Assembly: GCA_026003215.1 (NCBI GenBank)
Contig: BPGV01000001.1
Location: forward strand, 461,570-525,569
DNA length: 64,000 bases
Origin: Bacteroidia bacterium
GTDB lineage: Bacteria > Bacteroidota > Bacteroidia > SpSt-205
Reading direction: 5' to 3'
Shown here: positions 8,347 to 15,771 of the stretch, in pieces
How positions within the stretch are numbered: position 1 is the first letter of the stretch
Layout of the letters: every line of letters starts with the position of its first letter
Translations under genes and position numbers: made by a program
The notes under the pieces: model-generated
What the model saw: only the letters and a program-made list of their open reading frames with translations
Database searches by the model: none
What the model was told of the DNA's origin: nothing

Positions 8347-8844
8347 CTATTTCTTTTTGTAGATAGGCACACTTGAGCAGGCTTCCCCGTAAAAGACCAA
8401 GTGCGCTATGGGCATCACCCGCCGAAAAAACTCCGTCAGTACCGACGGCGACACCGTAGCACACCCTTTTAGGAGGATTTTCTTATCGCGGAAGGGCGTA
8501 AGGTCCAGCTCGGCCAGCTTCATAAGCTGGTACTGCTCAGGCAGCTTTTCGGGTGGACATACCGCGTAATACACCACATGCGGCGCCAAATACATGCCTA
8601 CCAATAGATAAGCCCAGGGCGGCACAATCGCCTCTGTACTCACATGGATGGCTACAGCTTGGCCAGCGTACTGGTTCCAGTCATGGGCCTTGAGGGCGGA
8701 ACGAAAAGGCTTTTCTCGCAGGAGAAGGCCCTCCTCCATGAACTGGGCCAAATCTACCTGCCCAAGGGGAGGAAGGGGCAGAAGCTTTTCTAAGTCAACG
8801 GTGAGCAGCCCCGCCGCTTCTACTCGGTTGAGGGGGGCTTCCAT
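8347..8844 (-). CDS. DUF2480 family protein
   Basis: A 165-residue cytoplasmic protein matching the Bacteroidota-specific DUF2480 family along its length: the N-terminal NRVEAAGLLTVDLE, the central REKPFRSALKAHDWNQYAGQAVAI and PPWAYLLVGMYL, and the C-terminal KGC followed by FYGEACSSVPIYKKK. The conserved cysteines near the C-terminus (KGC and EACSSVP) suggest a metal or redox role, but the function is unknown. The start ATG at 8844 is set by the family N-terminus. That ATG shares its A with the last base of the tRNA-His CCA end, so there is no room for a separate promoter or ribosome-binding site. The gene must be read from the tRNA transcript, and the prohibitin gene follows 3 bases later. 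Confidence 0.85.
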   Translation of the reverse strand: MEAPLNRVEAAGLLTVDLEKLLPLPPLGQVDLAQFMEEGLLLREKPFRSALKAHDWNQYAGQAVAIHVSTEAIVPPWAYLLVGMYLAPHVVYYAVCPPEKLPEQYQLMKLAELDLTPFRDKKILLKGCATVSPSVLTEFFRRVMPIAHLVFYGEACSSVPIYKKK

Positions 8845-8920
8845 GGGGCGGGTAGTCGGATTCGAACCGACGACCTTCTGAGCCACAGTCAGACGCTCTA
8901 ACCAACTGAGCTATACCCGC
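8844..8920 (-). tRNA. tRNA-His (anticodon GTG), CCA encoded
   Basis: Complete cloverleaf on the - strand. The 7-bp acceptor GCGGGTA/TACCCGC is followed by a D-arm (GCTCAGTTGGTTAGAGC), an anticodon stem TCTGA/TCAGA with loop CTGTGGC (anticodon GTG, histidine) and a T-arm with GGTTCGAATCC. The base before the acceptor (8921) is G and the discriminator is C, the extra G-1:C73 pair that marks tRNA-His. A genomic CCA follows the discriminator at 8846-8844, and its A is also the A of the next gene's ATG. A TACCTTTG box lies 8-9 bases upstream. Confidence 0.96.
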
Positions 8921-8929
8921 CGTGCCGTA

Positions 8930-8937
8930 CAAAGGTA
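8930..8937 (-). promoter_or_regulatory. -7 box TACCTTTG for tRNA-His operon
   Basis: Exact TAnnTTTG match on the - strand, 8 bases before the G-1 of tRNA-His. Transcription would start close to the mature tRNA 5' end and continue into DUF2480 and the prohibitin gene. Confidence 0.65.
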
Positions 8938-8949
8938 CAAAGTTTTTTC

Positions 8950-9570
8950 TCAAGGGAGGCCCGCAGCCAGAGAAGGATCCCAGAGCCCCTCCGGCGCCTC
9001 TATCACCAAAGTGGGGGGCACCGTGCCCCGCTCTAACCGCACCACAAAAGGCGCTGGAATCCAAAACTCCTCCCCTTTTTCATTCCGCACCACAAAGAAG
9101 TCATACGCGGCCCCCGGCTGGATAAAGGCCAGAATCCCCCGCCTCTGCCCGTTTGCATCCACGACTTGGGCCCCTTCAGCCTCTACATAGTAAAACTGCC
9201 CTTCGGGCAAGGGCGGAAGGTAGGCCTTGGGCAAATACAAACCGGCCTGCCGCAAAGCCTCTGCGTCAGAACGACTTCTATACCCCGCGAAGCGCAAGAG
9301 ATACCGCCGACGGCCGGGCTCTTTCTCGTCTTTGGGCGTGAGGTAGGGGCGGCACACTTCTACCCGCAAAGGCCGAGCTTCTGGCTCATAGGTAAAAGCC
9401 ACCCAAAATACCGACCAATCGTACGCCTCTGGCTGCGTAGAAAAGACATCCCCTATCACATACCCCCGAAGGCCCTGGGGACGGGCTACCCGCCCCCACA
9501 AAAAAAGCGCCGAAACCGGTAAGGGTTCTATGAGGAGCGGGCGAGTTTGGCTTCCTTCTGGGCTTTCCAC
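8950..9570 (-). CDS. rimM: Ribosome maturation factor RimM
   Basis: A 206-residue protein of the 30S assembly factor RimM, which binds ribosomal protein S19 and helps mature the 16S rRNA head domain. The N-terminal RimM barrel starts at LFLWGRVARPQGLRGYVIGDVFS (the usual GxxxxxxGLxGxV pattern), and the C-terminal PRC-barrel contains FYYVEAEGAQVVD and WIPAPFVV with a final LVIEAPEGLWD. The gene overlaps the end of rpsP by 43 bases, and the first 20 residues before the barrel are encoded inside rpsP. No in-frame ATG closer to the barrel is visible, so 9570 is retained. The rpsP-rimM neighbourhood is standard in bacteria. Confidence 0.9.
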   Translation of the reverse strand: MESPEGSQTRPLLIEPLPVSALFLWGRVARPQGLRGYVIGDVFSTQPEAYDWSVFWVAFTYEPEARPLRVEVCRPYLTPKDEKEPGRRRYLLRFAGYRSRSDAEALRQAGLYLPKAYLPPLPEGQFYYVEAEGAQVVDANGQRRGILAFIQPGAAYDFFVVRNEKGEEFWIPAPFVVRLERGTVPPTLVIEAPEGLWDPSLAAGLP

Positions 9571-9872
9571 GCTTGATATGCGGCTTCTATTTCCTCAGGA
9601 CTTTTACCCTTCCGCCACAGGTGCAGCTTAAGGAGGATTCCCTCCTTGGATAGGAGCGAACGCACCGTCTCGGTAGGTTGCGCTCCATTTTTCAGCCAGT
9701 GTAATACCCGCTCATGGTCAAAGTGAAGGGTAGGTGGATTTGTGTTGGGGTTGTAATACCCTAACTTCTCAATGAAGCGCCCATCGCGCGGCGCCCGGCT
9801 GTCTGCCGCTACTAAGTGAAAAAAGGCATAATGGCGCCGGCCATCCCGACGCAATCTGAGCTTCACGGCCAT
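9528..9872 (-). CDS. rpsP: 30S ribosomal protein S16
   Basis: A 114-residue bS16. It starts AVKLRLRRDGRRHYAFFHLVAADSRAPRDGRFIEKLGYYNP, a near-consensus S16 N-terminus, and has a charged C-terminal extension (KSPEEIEAAYQAWKAQKEAK) of the kind seen in Bacteroidota S16. I chose ATG 9872 over an upstream TTG because it gives the conserved MAVKLRLRR start and lies 6 bases after a TAnnTTTG box. It is followed by rimM with a 43-base overlap. Confidence 0.95.
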   Translation of the reverse strand: MAVKLRLRRDGRRHYAFFHLVAADSRAPRDGRFIEKLGYYNPNTNPPTLHFDHERVLHWLKNGAQPTETVRSLLSKEGILLKLHLWRKGKSPEEIEAAYQAWKAQKEAKLARSS

Positions 9873-9878
9873 GGTGGG

Positions 9879-9886
9879 CAAAGGTA
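9879..9886 (-). promoter_or_regulatory. -7 box TACCTTTG for rpsP
   Basis: Exact TAnnTTTG match, 6 bases before ATG 9872, in the 18-base gap after pyrF. It suggests rpsP-rimM has a promoter separate from lolA-pyrF. Confidence 0.65.
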
Positions 9887-9890
9887 CGGG

Positions 9891-10658
9891 TTATCCCGCA
9901 ATCCTGCCAGCCCATGCCCACGTACGAGCCGCCCACGCTTGAGCCGCTTGCCCGGGAAACTCAGCTTGCAACAGCGAACGGCCCACCACCGCTAAAAAGG
10001 GAGTCAAGGCAAGGCCTGCCTGAACTTCCCCCCCTTGCGCCCCCAAACCCGGCATAAGAAGCCAATCCCGGGGGCGCAGCGCTCGCAGCTGAGCCACTTC
10101 CCCGCTAACATGTGCACCCCATACCCATCCTATCGTCGCTAAGGAAGACGAGGGGCACTCGGCCAGTATCTGGGGCCATACTTGCCCTTGCCACGGAGCC
10201 CCTTCCGTCGTGCGCAAAAGCACAAACACCCACTTGCCTTCATACCGAAGGAAAGGTGCCAAAGCCCCCCACCCCAAATAGGGCTGTACCGTCACCGCAT
10301 CAAAACCATACCGCTCAAAAAAAGCTTCCGCGTACGCCGCATTCGTATAAGCAATATCCCCCCGCTTGGCATCTGCAATCGTAAGTACGCCCGACGGAAG
10401 GGCTTCTTTTACCTTCGCCAGCAAATGCCACCCCTCCGGCCCAAAACGCTCATAAAAAGCCGTATTGAGCTTATACGCAATTGCACGCGACTCCGTCTCC
10501 TGAATAACCTTTTTCAGAAACGCCTCCACCCCTGCCAGATCGCCTTTCTGGGCTGCGGCTTCTACCTCCGCAGGGAGGGCTTCCGGTGAAGGATCCAAGG
10601 CCACACACAAGAAACTCTGCCGGGCCTCTGCCAAAGCCCACAGCGCTTCCGGACTCAT
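9891..10658 (-). CDS. pyrF: Orotidine 5'-phosphate decarboxylase
   Basis: A 255-residue TIM-barrel enzyme that decarboxylates OMP to UMP, the last step of pyrimidine synthesis. The N-terminal LCVALDPSPEALP carries the first substrate-binding Asp. The catalytic segment is IADAKRGDI (Lys and Asp of the DxKxxD tetrad), and a VQPYLGWGALAPF phosphate-side motif and the C-terminal LMPGLGAQGG / VVGRSLLQA phosphate-binding loop follow. Length and motifs fit the longer type-2 OMPDC group. The ATG overlaps the lolA stop by 4 bases (ATGA), so it is translated from the lolA message. Confidence 0.92.
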   Translation of the reverse strand: MSPEALWALAEARQSFLCVALDPSPEALPAEVEAAAQKGDLAGVEAFLKKVIQETESRAIAYKLNTAFYERFGPEGWHLLAKVKEALPSGVLTIADAKRGDIAYTNAAYAEAFFERYGFDAVTVQPYLGWGALAPFLRYEGKWVFVLLRTTEGAPWQGQVWPQILAECPSSSLATIGWVWGAHVSGEVAQLRALRPRDWLLMPGLGAQGGEVQAGLALTPFLAVVGRSLLQAEFPGQAAQAWAARTWAWAGRIAG

Positions 10659-11290
10659 CGCAAGTCTATCACCTGCACCCCCGGATGCTGCTTCACATCA
10701 AATACAAATACCGAATCGGGTATAGGCGCTGTGCTAAAGCTTTTCAGCTCATATTCCACTACCGTCCCATCGCGATTAGAGATGCGCATCCGCTGCGGAA
10801 GCTCCTGCGCGGCATCTATCCACACCTCCACCCGGAAGTAGTCGGTCGTATCGCTTATCGGGAAAAGGGAAATCTTATGCACCGTGCGCCCCTTGTAGGT
10901 TTCAGTCCGGTCTAAGCGGACCTTCATGTCCTGGTCATAAATGCGAAAAACCCGCTCTAAACTAAACCCTTCTTTGGGATCGTAGGTAGAAACATTCACT
11001 TCCTTTTCTTTTTTGAGGAACTGCCATACGGTCTTTCCATCGGAGAGGATAGCCATATCGCCTATATCCACGGCGAAGCGGTTTCGCTTGGGATGGTACT
11101 TAAAAATACCGCTACGGGTAATGCGTTTTTGGGAAGTGTCGGCTCGGTTTTCTATGGTGTAGGAAAACTGCACCGTCATATACTCCATGCTTTTGAGCTT
11201 TTTTCGGGAGCGGCGAATGAGGTCATTGGCCTTAGGGTCCACTTGAGCTAAAAGGAGCCCCCCCAGGAGGAGACCACTCCATCTGCGCAT
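10655..11290 (-). CDS. lolA: LolA-like outer-membrane lipoprotein carrier
   Basis: A 211-residue periplasmic protein with a short signal peptide ending LLLAQ (mature N-terminus Gln or after it). The mature half-barrel has alternating strands typical of LolA: MTVQFSYTIENRAD, GIFKYHPKRNRFAVDIGD, ILSDGKTVWQFLKKEKEV, and a C-terminal VFVFDVKQHPGVQVIDLR. LolA takes lipoproteins released by LolCDE and hands them to the outer membrane. It is the first gene of the lolA-pyrF unit, with TACCTTTG 4 bases before the ATG. Assignment rests on fold pattern and length rather than a strict motif. Confidence 0.78.
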   Translation of the reverse strand: MRRWSGLLLGGLLLAQVDPKANDLIRRSRKKLKSMEYMTVQFSYTIENRADTSQKRITRSGIFKYHPKRNRFAVDIGDMAILSDGKTVWQFLKKEKEVNVSTYDPKEGFSLERVFRIYDQDMKVRLDRTETYKGRTVHKISLFPISDTTDYFRVEVWIDAAQELPQRMRISNRDGTVVEYELKSFSTAPIPDSVFVFDVKQHPGVQVIDLR

Positions 11291-11294
11291 GTTT

Positions 11295-11302
11295 CAAAGG
11301 TA
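11295..11302 (-). promoter_or_regulatory. -7 box TACCTTTG for lolA-pyrF
   Basis: Exact TAnnTTTG match, 4 bases before ATG 11290; predicts a leaderless lolA mRNA. Confidence 0.68.
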
Positions 11303-11317
11303 CGACTTTAGCGAGAG

Positions 11318-13016
11318 CTATACCTCCATCGCCAGGAGGAGGATATCATCGGTTTGGGGGGCCTCACCCGCCCACTGGCGCAGCGCCTGCTGGAGAAGTT
11401 GTACCTGCTCGGGAAGGGAGAGATAGCTATTCGTTTGGAGGAAGCTCTTGAGCCGAGCGGAACCAAAGCGCTTGCCGTCGCTGCTGAGCTGGTCTGTAAG
11501 CCCATCCGAAAAGAGATACAACCGGTCCCCCCGGCTGCAGGGTAAGCCGCTGCAGGGTAGCCACTTGCCGAGGTGCCCCTTGCGTGGCGCTAATATCCTG
11601 AGAGCCGCCTGTGACAGGAAATATCTCTCCCCCGCGCCATACCCAAAGTGGCCGCTTTGCGCCTATGTAAGCGGCTCGGCGCGTCGCCGGCTCCCACCAC
11701 AAAAGCGCCAGTTCAAAGCCCTCCTGAAAAGGCCTATCCCCATTCCCACCAAAAAGAGCTTGGATATCTTCTTGCAAGTGGCGAAATATCCCCTCTAAGT
11801 CATTCTTATAGCGGCTAAGGGCATGGCGCAGCGTAGTAGCGGCATACACACTAATCATGGCAGCGGGCACCCCATGACCGGTACTGTCCCCTAAGGCTAC
11901 GACGACGCCCCCTTCTACCGCCTCAGCCTGATAAAAATCGCCCCCTACCCCGTGAAGCGGGGCATGCCAGAGCGCTACCTCCTTAAAATAGGGCCGTAAA
12001 GCCTCCACAGGCGGCATGAAGCGCTGCTGTATCCGAGCCGCATACCGAAGGGCCTGCGTAGTCTCCTCATGAAAGGCCCGTAACCGCTCCTCCCGCTCCT
12101 TACGCTGGGTGATATTGAGCATGGCGCCGAGGTAGTGCGTGGCTATCCCCGTCTCATCCGTAATAGGGGCCAACGTGAGGAGCATCCAAAAGCCTCGCCC
12201 TTGCCGATCGTACGCATAAATCTCCTCCGTAAAAGGCGACCGAGCAAAATGCTGCACGATAGAGTTTTCCGGGGTAGGCTTATCGTCTGGGGAACGCAGT
12301 AGATGGGCAAAGCTGCCCCCTATCTCATCCACATGCTTGCCAGTCAGCTCCTGGGCCGTCCAACCCGACGCCCGCTCAAAAGTCCGATTTACCCACACAA
12401 TCCGTCCCTCCGGCGAGAGAATAAACTGCATCATGTTAGAATAGGCGGTCGCTGCAGCCAGCAGCCGTAGCCGTTCGCTTTGCTCACGCAGCTGCGCCAG
12501 GGCTTGCTCTTTCTCGCGGGTTAGTTGCTCCGCCATACTAAGCTGCTGCTGAAGCTCCTCCGAATATTGCAAAAGCTCTTGCTTAAGCAGCTCTATCTCC
12601 GTAACATCCTGAAATACCAAAATAAACTGACAGCAGTCCCCATTGGGTCCCGGCAGCTCCATCCACATTCCACTGATAAACTTATCCCCCTCAGGCGACC
12701 TAAAGTGGGTACTGTACTGGCCTTGTCGAGCTTTCTGGCGATATAAAGTAAGGAGCGCATCCGGCGGCGAAAAATACCTCTCCAATACCTCCACAGGCCT
12801 GAGGGCCTGTAGCTGCCGTCCCGAGATCCCCATAAGCAGGAGCGCCCCGGGACTGGCCCAACTAATACGATCTCGCTCCCCGTCTAACACCAACGTCGGC
12901 ATGGGGAAAAACTTCGCCATCATATCAGCAAGGCGAGGGTCCAGGGGCATGTCTTCCATGCCGAGCGCCTGCGGACTTTGCGCCATCAGACGGCGCATCA
13001 TGTCAAACAAACTCAT
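11318..13016 (-). pseudogene. PAS-PAS-SpoIIE (PP2C) phosphatase, frameshifted near the C-terminus
   Basis: Signalling protein of about 565 residues if one base is removed. A first PAS domain (about 25-150: PTLVLDGERDRISWAS ... FQDVTEI) is followed by a coiled coil, a second PAS/PAC (about 190-315: FILSPEGRIVWVNRTFE ... GAMLNITQRKERE) and a SpoIIE-type PP2C domain with GVGGDFYQAEAVEGGVVVALGDSTGHGVPAAM supplying metal-binding Asp residues. At 11527-11532 (six C on the + strand) the frame is lost. With five, it reads LQPGDRLYLFSDGLTDQ and continues to QTDDILLLAMEV and a stop at 11318, the normal end of the domain. Without correction the last metal-site Asp residues are replaced by an unrelated tail ending at 11427. 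Such phosphatases usually act on anti-anti-sigma (STAS) proteins; no partner is visible here. Confidence 0.8.
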
Positions 13017-13020
13017 GCGG

Positions 13021-13028
13021 CAAATATA
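13021..13028 (-). promoter_or_regulatory. -7 box TATATTTG for SpoIIE phosphatase
   Basis: Exact TAnnTTTG match, 4 bases before ATG 13016. The 19-G tract begins 33 bases further upstream. Confidence 0.65.
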
Positions 13029-13061
13029 CGAGTTTTACGATTAGGGATATTAGGTAGAAAT

Positions 13062-13080
13062 GGGGGGGGGGGGGGGGGGG
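13062..13080. repeat. Homopolymer tract of 19 G (+ strand)
   Basis: Nineteen uninterrupted G lie between the end of the PLP-enzyme gene and the SpoIIE phosphatase promoter. On the transcribed - strand this is poly-C, 33 bases upstream of the TATATTTG box, at about -45 to -63 relative to the predicted RNA start. It is by far the longest homopolymer in the window. Such tracts change length readily by slippage. Confidence 0.95.
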
Positions 13081-13098
13081 ATGCGTAAAAATACTTAA

Positions 13099-14244
13099 TC
13101 ATAGCTGGAGGAGGGCGGCTCGCAAGTCTTCTATGAGGTCGTCGGCATCCTCGATACCGACCGAGAGACGGAGGAGCCCCGGCGTAATCCCAAGCGCTAA
13201 CCGCTCCTCCTCTGGGATAGAAGCATGGGTCATGAGCGCAGGGTGGTTGATAAGGGATTCTACGCCGCCCAAGCTTTCCGCCAAGGTAAAGATACGGAGG
13301 GCCTTCCAAAAGGGTTGCATATCTTCTGGGCTGGATACCTTTACTTCAAACGAGACCATACCGCCGGGCAAACGCATCTGCTGCTTAGCTAAGAGATACT
13401 GGGGATGCGTCAGTAGGCCCGGGTAATATACCTTAGCCACCTTAGGATGCGTAGCCAGAAACTCAGCGATTTTTTGGGCGTTTTCGCTGTGCTTTTGCAT
13501 ACGGAGGGGAAGGGTTTTTATACCCCGCAGCACTAAGAAGCAATCCATGGGCCCCGGCACAGCCCCGACTGCATTTTGGAGGAACCGCAGCTGCGTATAA
13601 GCAGCTTCATCGTTGAGCATAACCGCCCCCATCACCACATCGGAATGCCCCCCTAAGTACTTCGTCGCAGAATGTACCACGATATCTGCGCCCATCTCTA
13701 AGGGATTTTGCAAGTAGGGGGTGGCAAAGGTGTTATCTACGACGAGTTTAGCGTTTCGTTCGTGGGCCAGGTCGGCCAAGGCAGCAATAGGTGAGATATG
13801 GAGGAGCGGATTGCTGGGGGTTTCTATCCAGAGGAGGCGGGTATTGGGGCGGAAGGCGGCTTCTACTTCGGCTACGTTCGTGGTATCCACAAAGTCAAAC
13901 TGGAGTCCCCACGGCTCAAAGACTCGGCGCATGATACGGTAGGTGCCGCCGTACAAGTCTCGGCTCACGAGCACATGGTCCCCTGGCGAGAGGAGGCGCA
14001 GCACGGCATCGGTCGCCGCTAAGCCGGAAGCAAACGCCAAAGCATACTTAGCGCTTTCCAGCTGGGCCAGCGCCATCTCTAAGGCGGTACGGGTGGGATT
14101 GTGTGTGCGGCTGTATTCGTAGCCCTTATGGCGGCCCGGCGCTTCCTGTGCATAGGTAGAAGTAAAATACACCGGCGTCATCACCGCCCCGGTGAGCGGG
14201 TCCGGCTCGGTGCCTGCATGCACCGCTAAGGTGTGCCACTTCAC
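13099..14244 (-). CDS. Cys/Met-metabolism PLP enzyme (cystathionine gamma-synthase/lyase type)
   Basis: A 381-residue fold-type-I PLP enzyme of the trans-sulfuration family. The N-terminus (TLAVHAGTEPDPLTGAVMTPVYFTSTY), YSRTHNPTR, the PLP ring-stacking region FASGLAATDAVLRLLSPGDHVLVSRDLYGGTYR and the PLP-binding Lys 195 in HSATKYLGGHSD are all present. GGMVSFEV and SLGGVESLINHPALMTH complete the family pattern. This clade includes cystathionine gamma-synthase (MetB), cystathionine beta-lyase (MetC) and gamma-lyase; sequence alone does not separate them, so no symbol is given. The start is GTG 14244, 4 bases after a TACCTTTG box that fills the gap after lysS. Confidence 0.88.
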   Translation of the reverse strand: MKWHTLAVHAGTEPDPLTGAVMTPVYFTSTYAQEAPGRHKGYEYSRTHNPTRTALEMALAQLESAKYALAFASGLAATDAVLRLLSPGDHVLVSRDLYGGTYRIMRRVFEPWGLQFDFVDTTNVAEVEAAFRPNTRLLWIETPSNPLLHISPIAALADLAHERNAKLVVDNTFATPYLQNPLEMGADIVVHSATKYLGGHSDVVMGAVMLNDEAAYTQLRFLQNAVGAVPGPMDCFLVLRGIKTLPLRMQKHSENAQKIAEFLATHPKVAKVYYPGLLTHPQYLLAKQQMRLPGGMVSFEVKVSSPEDMQPFWKALRIFTLAESLGGVESLINHPALMTHASIPEEERLALGITPGLLRLSVGIEDADDLIEDLRAALLQL

Positions 14245-14248
14245 CCCA

Positions 14249-14256
14249 CAAAGGTA
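14249..14256 (-). promoter_or_regulatory. -7 box TACCTTTG for the PLP-enzyme gene
   Basis: Exact match, 4 bases before GTG 14244. It occupies almost the whole 12-base gap between lysS and this gene. Confidence 0.66.
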
Positions 14257-15759
14257 CTACGACTCGGCAGGGGACGGTGTCTCCGGCCGCAGGAGCGGGA
14301 AAAGAAGCACCTCTTGGATGCTGGGCGCATCACAAAGGAGCATCGTAAGCCTATCTATACCCAAGCCCAAGCCGGCCGTCGGGGGCATCCCATACTCCAG
14401 CGCCCGAAGGAAGTCTTCATCCATGGGCATGGCTTCCAAGCCGCCGGCAGCCCGCAGCGCCGCTTGCCGCTCTAATCGTCGCCGCTGATCTATCGGGTCA
14501 TTGAGCTCGGAGTACGCATTAGCCAGCTCCTTCCCCGCCACAATTAGCTCAAAACGCTCCACTACCCCCGCCTCTGAACGGTGCTTTTTCGCTAAGGGGC
14601 TTATCTCCTCCGGATAATCTAACACAAACGTGGGCTGTATCAGCGTCGGTTCTACGAGCTTGTCGAAAAGCTGTGCGACTAAGTCTATGCGTTCATAGGG
14701 CGGCTCGGGCAGAGGCACCCCCTTCTCCGTAAGCAGGTGTAGCAGCTCCTGCTCCGAAAGCGCCCGTACATCGCGTCCCACGGCTTTTTCTATGGCTTCA
14801 TAATACCGTACCCGCGCAAAAGGCGGCGTAAAATCCAAGATAAGCCCATTGTAGCTCACCTGCGTGGTCCCCAACACCCGCCGCGCCACCGCCTCTAAAA
14901 GTCGCTCCACAAGTTCCATCATCCAGTAATAGTCCTGATACGCCACATACAGCTCCACCTGCGTGAACTCGGGATTATGATAGCGATCTATGCCTTCGTT
15001 GCGAAAATCCTTAGAAAACTCATACACCCCCGTGAAGCCTCCTACAATAAGCCGCTTGAGATAGAGCTCATTAGAGATGCGCAGGAAAAGCTGCATATCG
15101 AGGGCGTTGTGGTGCGTGGTAAAGGGCTGGGCAAAAGCGCCTCCATAGACGGGTTGCAAGATAGGCGTTTCTACTTCCAGGTACCCCCTTTCGTTGAAAA
15201 AGTCGCGTATGGCCTGTACGATAGCGCTGCGACGACGGAAGAGTTCCCGCACTCCTACATGCACGATAAGATCCACATACCGCATGCGATAGCGCAGCTC
15301 TGGGTCTGTAAAAGCTGCATAGGTTTTTTCTTCGGTTTCCTTTTCAATAGGGAGAGGGCGCAGGCACTTAGCTAAGAGGCGGAAATGCTGGACATGTACG
15401 GTTATTTCGCCGGTTTTGGTAGTGAAAACAAAGCCTTCCACGCCGATGATATCACCTAAGTCCAAAAGCTTTTTGAATAAAGTATCGTAAAGCTCGGGCT
15501 GGTGGGCAAAGTCATCGCGTTGGAAGTAGAGTTGGATATCGCCGGTCTCGTCGCGCAGCACGGCGAAGGAGGCTTTGCCCATAATGCGTTTGCGCCACAG
15601 GCGGCCCGCCAGCCGCACCGACTTAAAGTCTAACTTTTGCTGGGGATAGTAGCGCAGGATCTCGGCTGCGGTGGTATTGATAGGGAAAGGCTCCGTAGGA
15701 TAAGGCTCTATGCCCAGCTCACGGAGCGCCTCTACCTTCTGCAAGCGAATCTCATCCAT
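14257..15759 (-). CDS. lysS: Lysyl-tRNA synthetase, class II
   Basis: A 500-residue class-II synthetase that charges tRNA-Lys. It has an N-terminal OB-fold anticodon-binding domain (residues about 45-150: VRLAGRLWRKRIMGKASFAVLRD ... GVEGFVFTTKTGEITV). The catalytic core follows, with motif 1 (FFNERGYLEVETPIL), motif 2 (FRNEGIDRYHNPEFTQVE) and motif 3 (GMPPTAGLGLGIDRLTMLL). Length is normal. The gene has its own promoter box whose TA comes from the stop codon of the upstream hydrolase gene. Confidence 0.95.
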   Translation of the reverse strand: MDEIRLQKVEALRELGIEPYPTEPFPINTTAAEILRYYPQQKLDFKSVRLAGRLWRKRIMGKASFAVLRDETGDIQLYFQRDDFAHQPELYDTLFKKLLDLGDIIGVEGFVFTTKTGEITVHVQHFRLLAKCLRPLPIEKETEEKTYAAFTDPELRYRMRYVDLIVHVGVRELFRRRSAIVQAIRDFFNERGYLEVETPILQPVYGGAFAQPFTTHHNALDMQLFLRISNELYLKRLIVGGFTGVYEFSKDFRNEGIDRYHNPEFTQVELYVAYQDYYWMMELVERLLEAVARRVLGTTQVSYNGLILDFTPPFARVRYYEAIEKAVGRDVRALSEQELLHLLTEKGVPLPEPPYERIDLVAQLFDKLVEPTLIQPTFVLDYPEEISPLAKKHRSEAGVVERFELIVAGKELANAYSELNDPIDQRRRLERQAALRAAGGLEAMPMDEDFLRALEYGMPPTAGLGLGIDRLTMLLCDAPSIQEVLLFPLLRPETPSPAES

Positions 15760-15763
15760 GCCG

Positions 15764-15771
15764 CAAACCTA
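15764..15771 (-). promoter_or_regulatory. -7 box TAGGTTTG for lysS, overlapping an upstream stop codon
   Basis: Exact TAnnTTTG match, 4 bases before ATG 15759. The TAG of the box is also the stop codon (15771-15769) of the carbon-nitrogen hydrolase gene. Confidence 0.63.
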
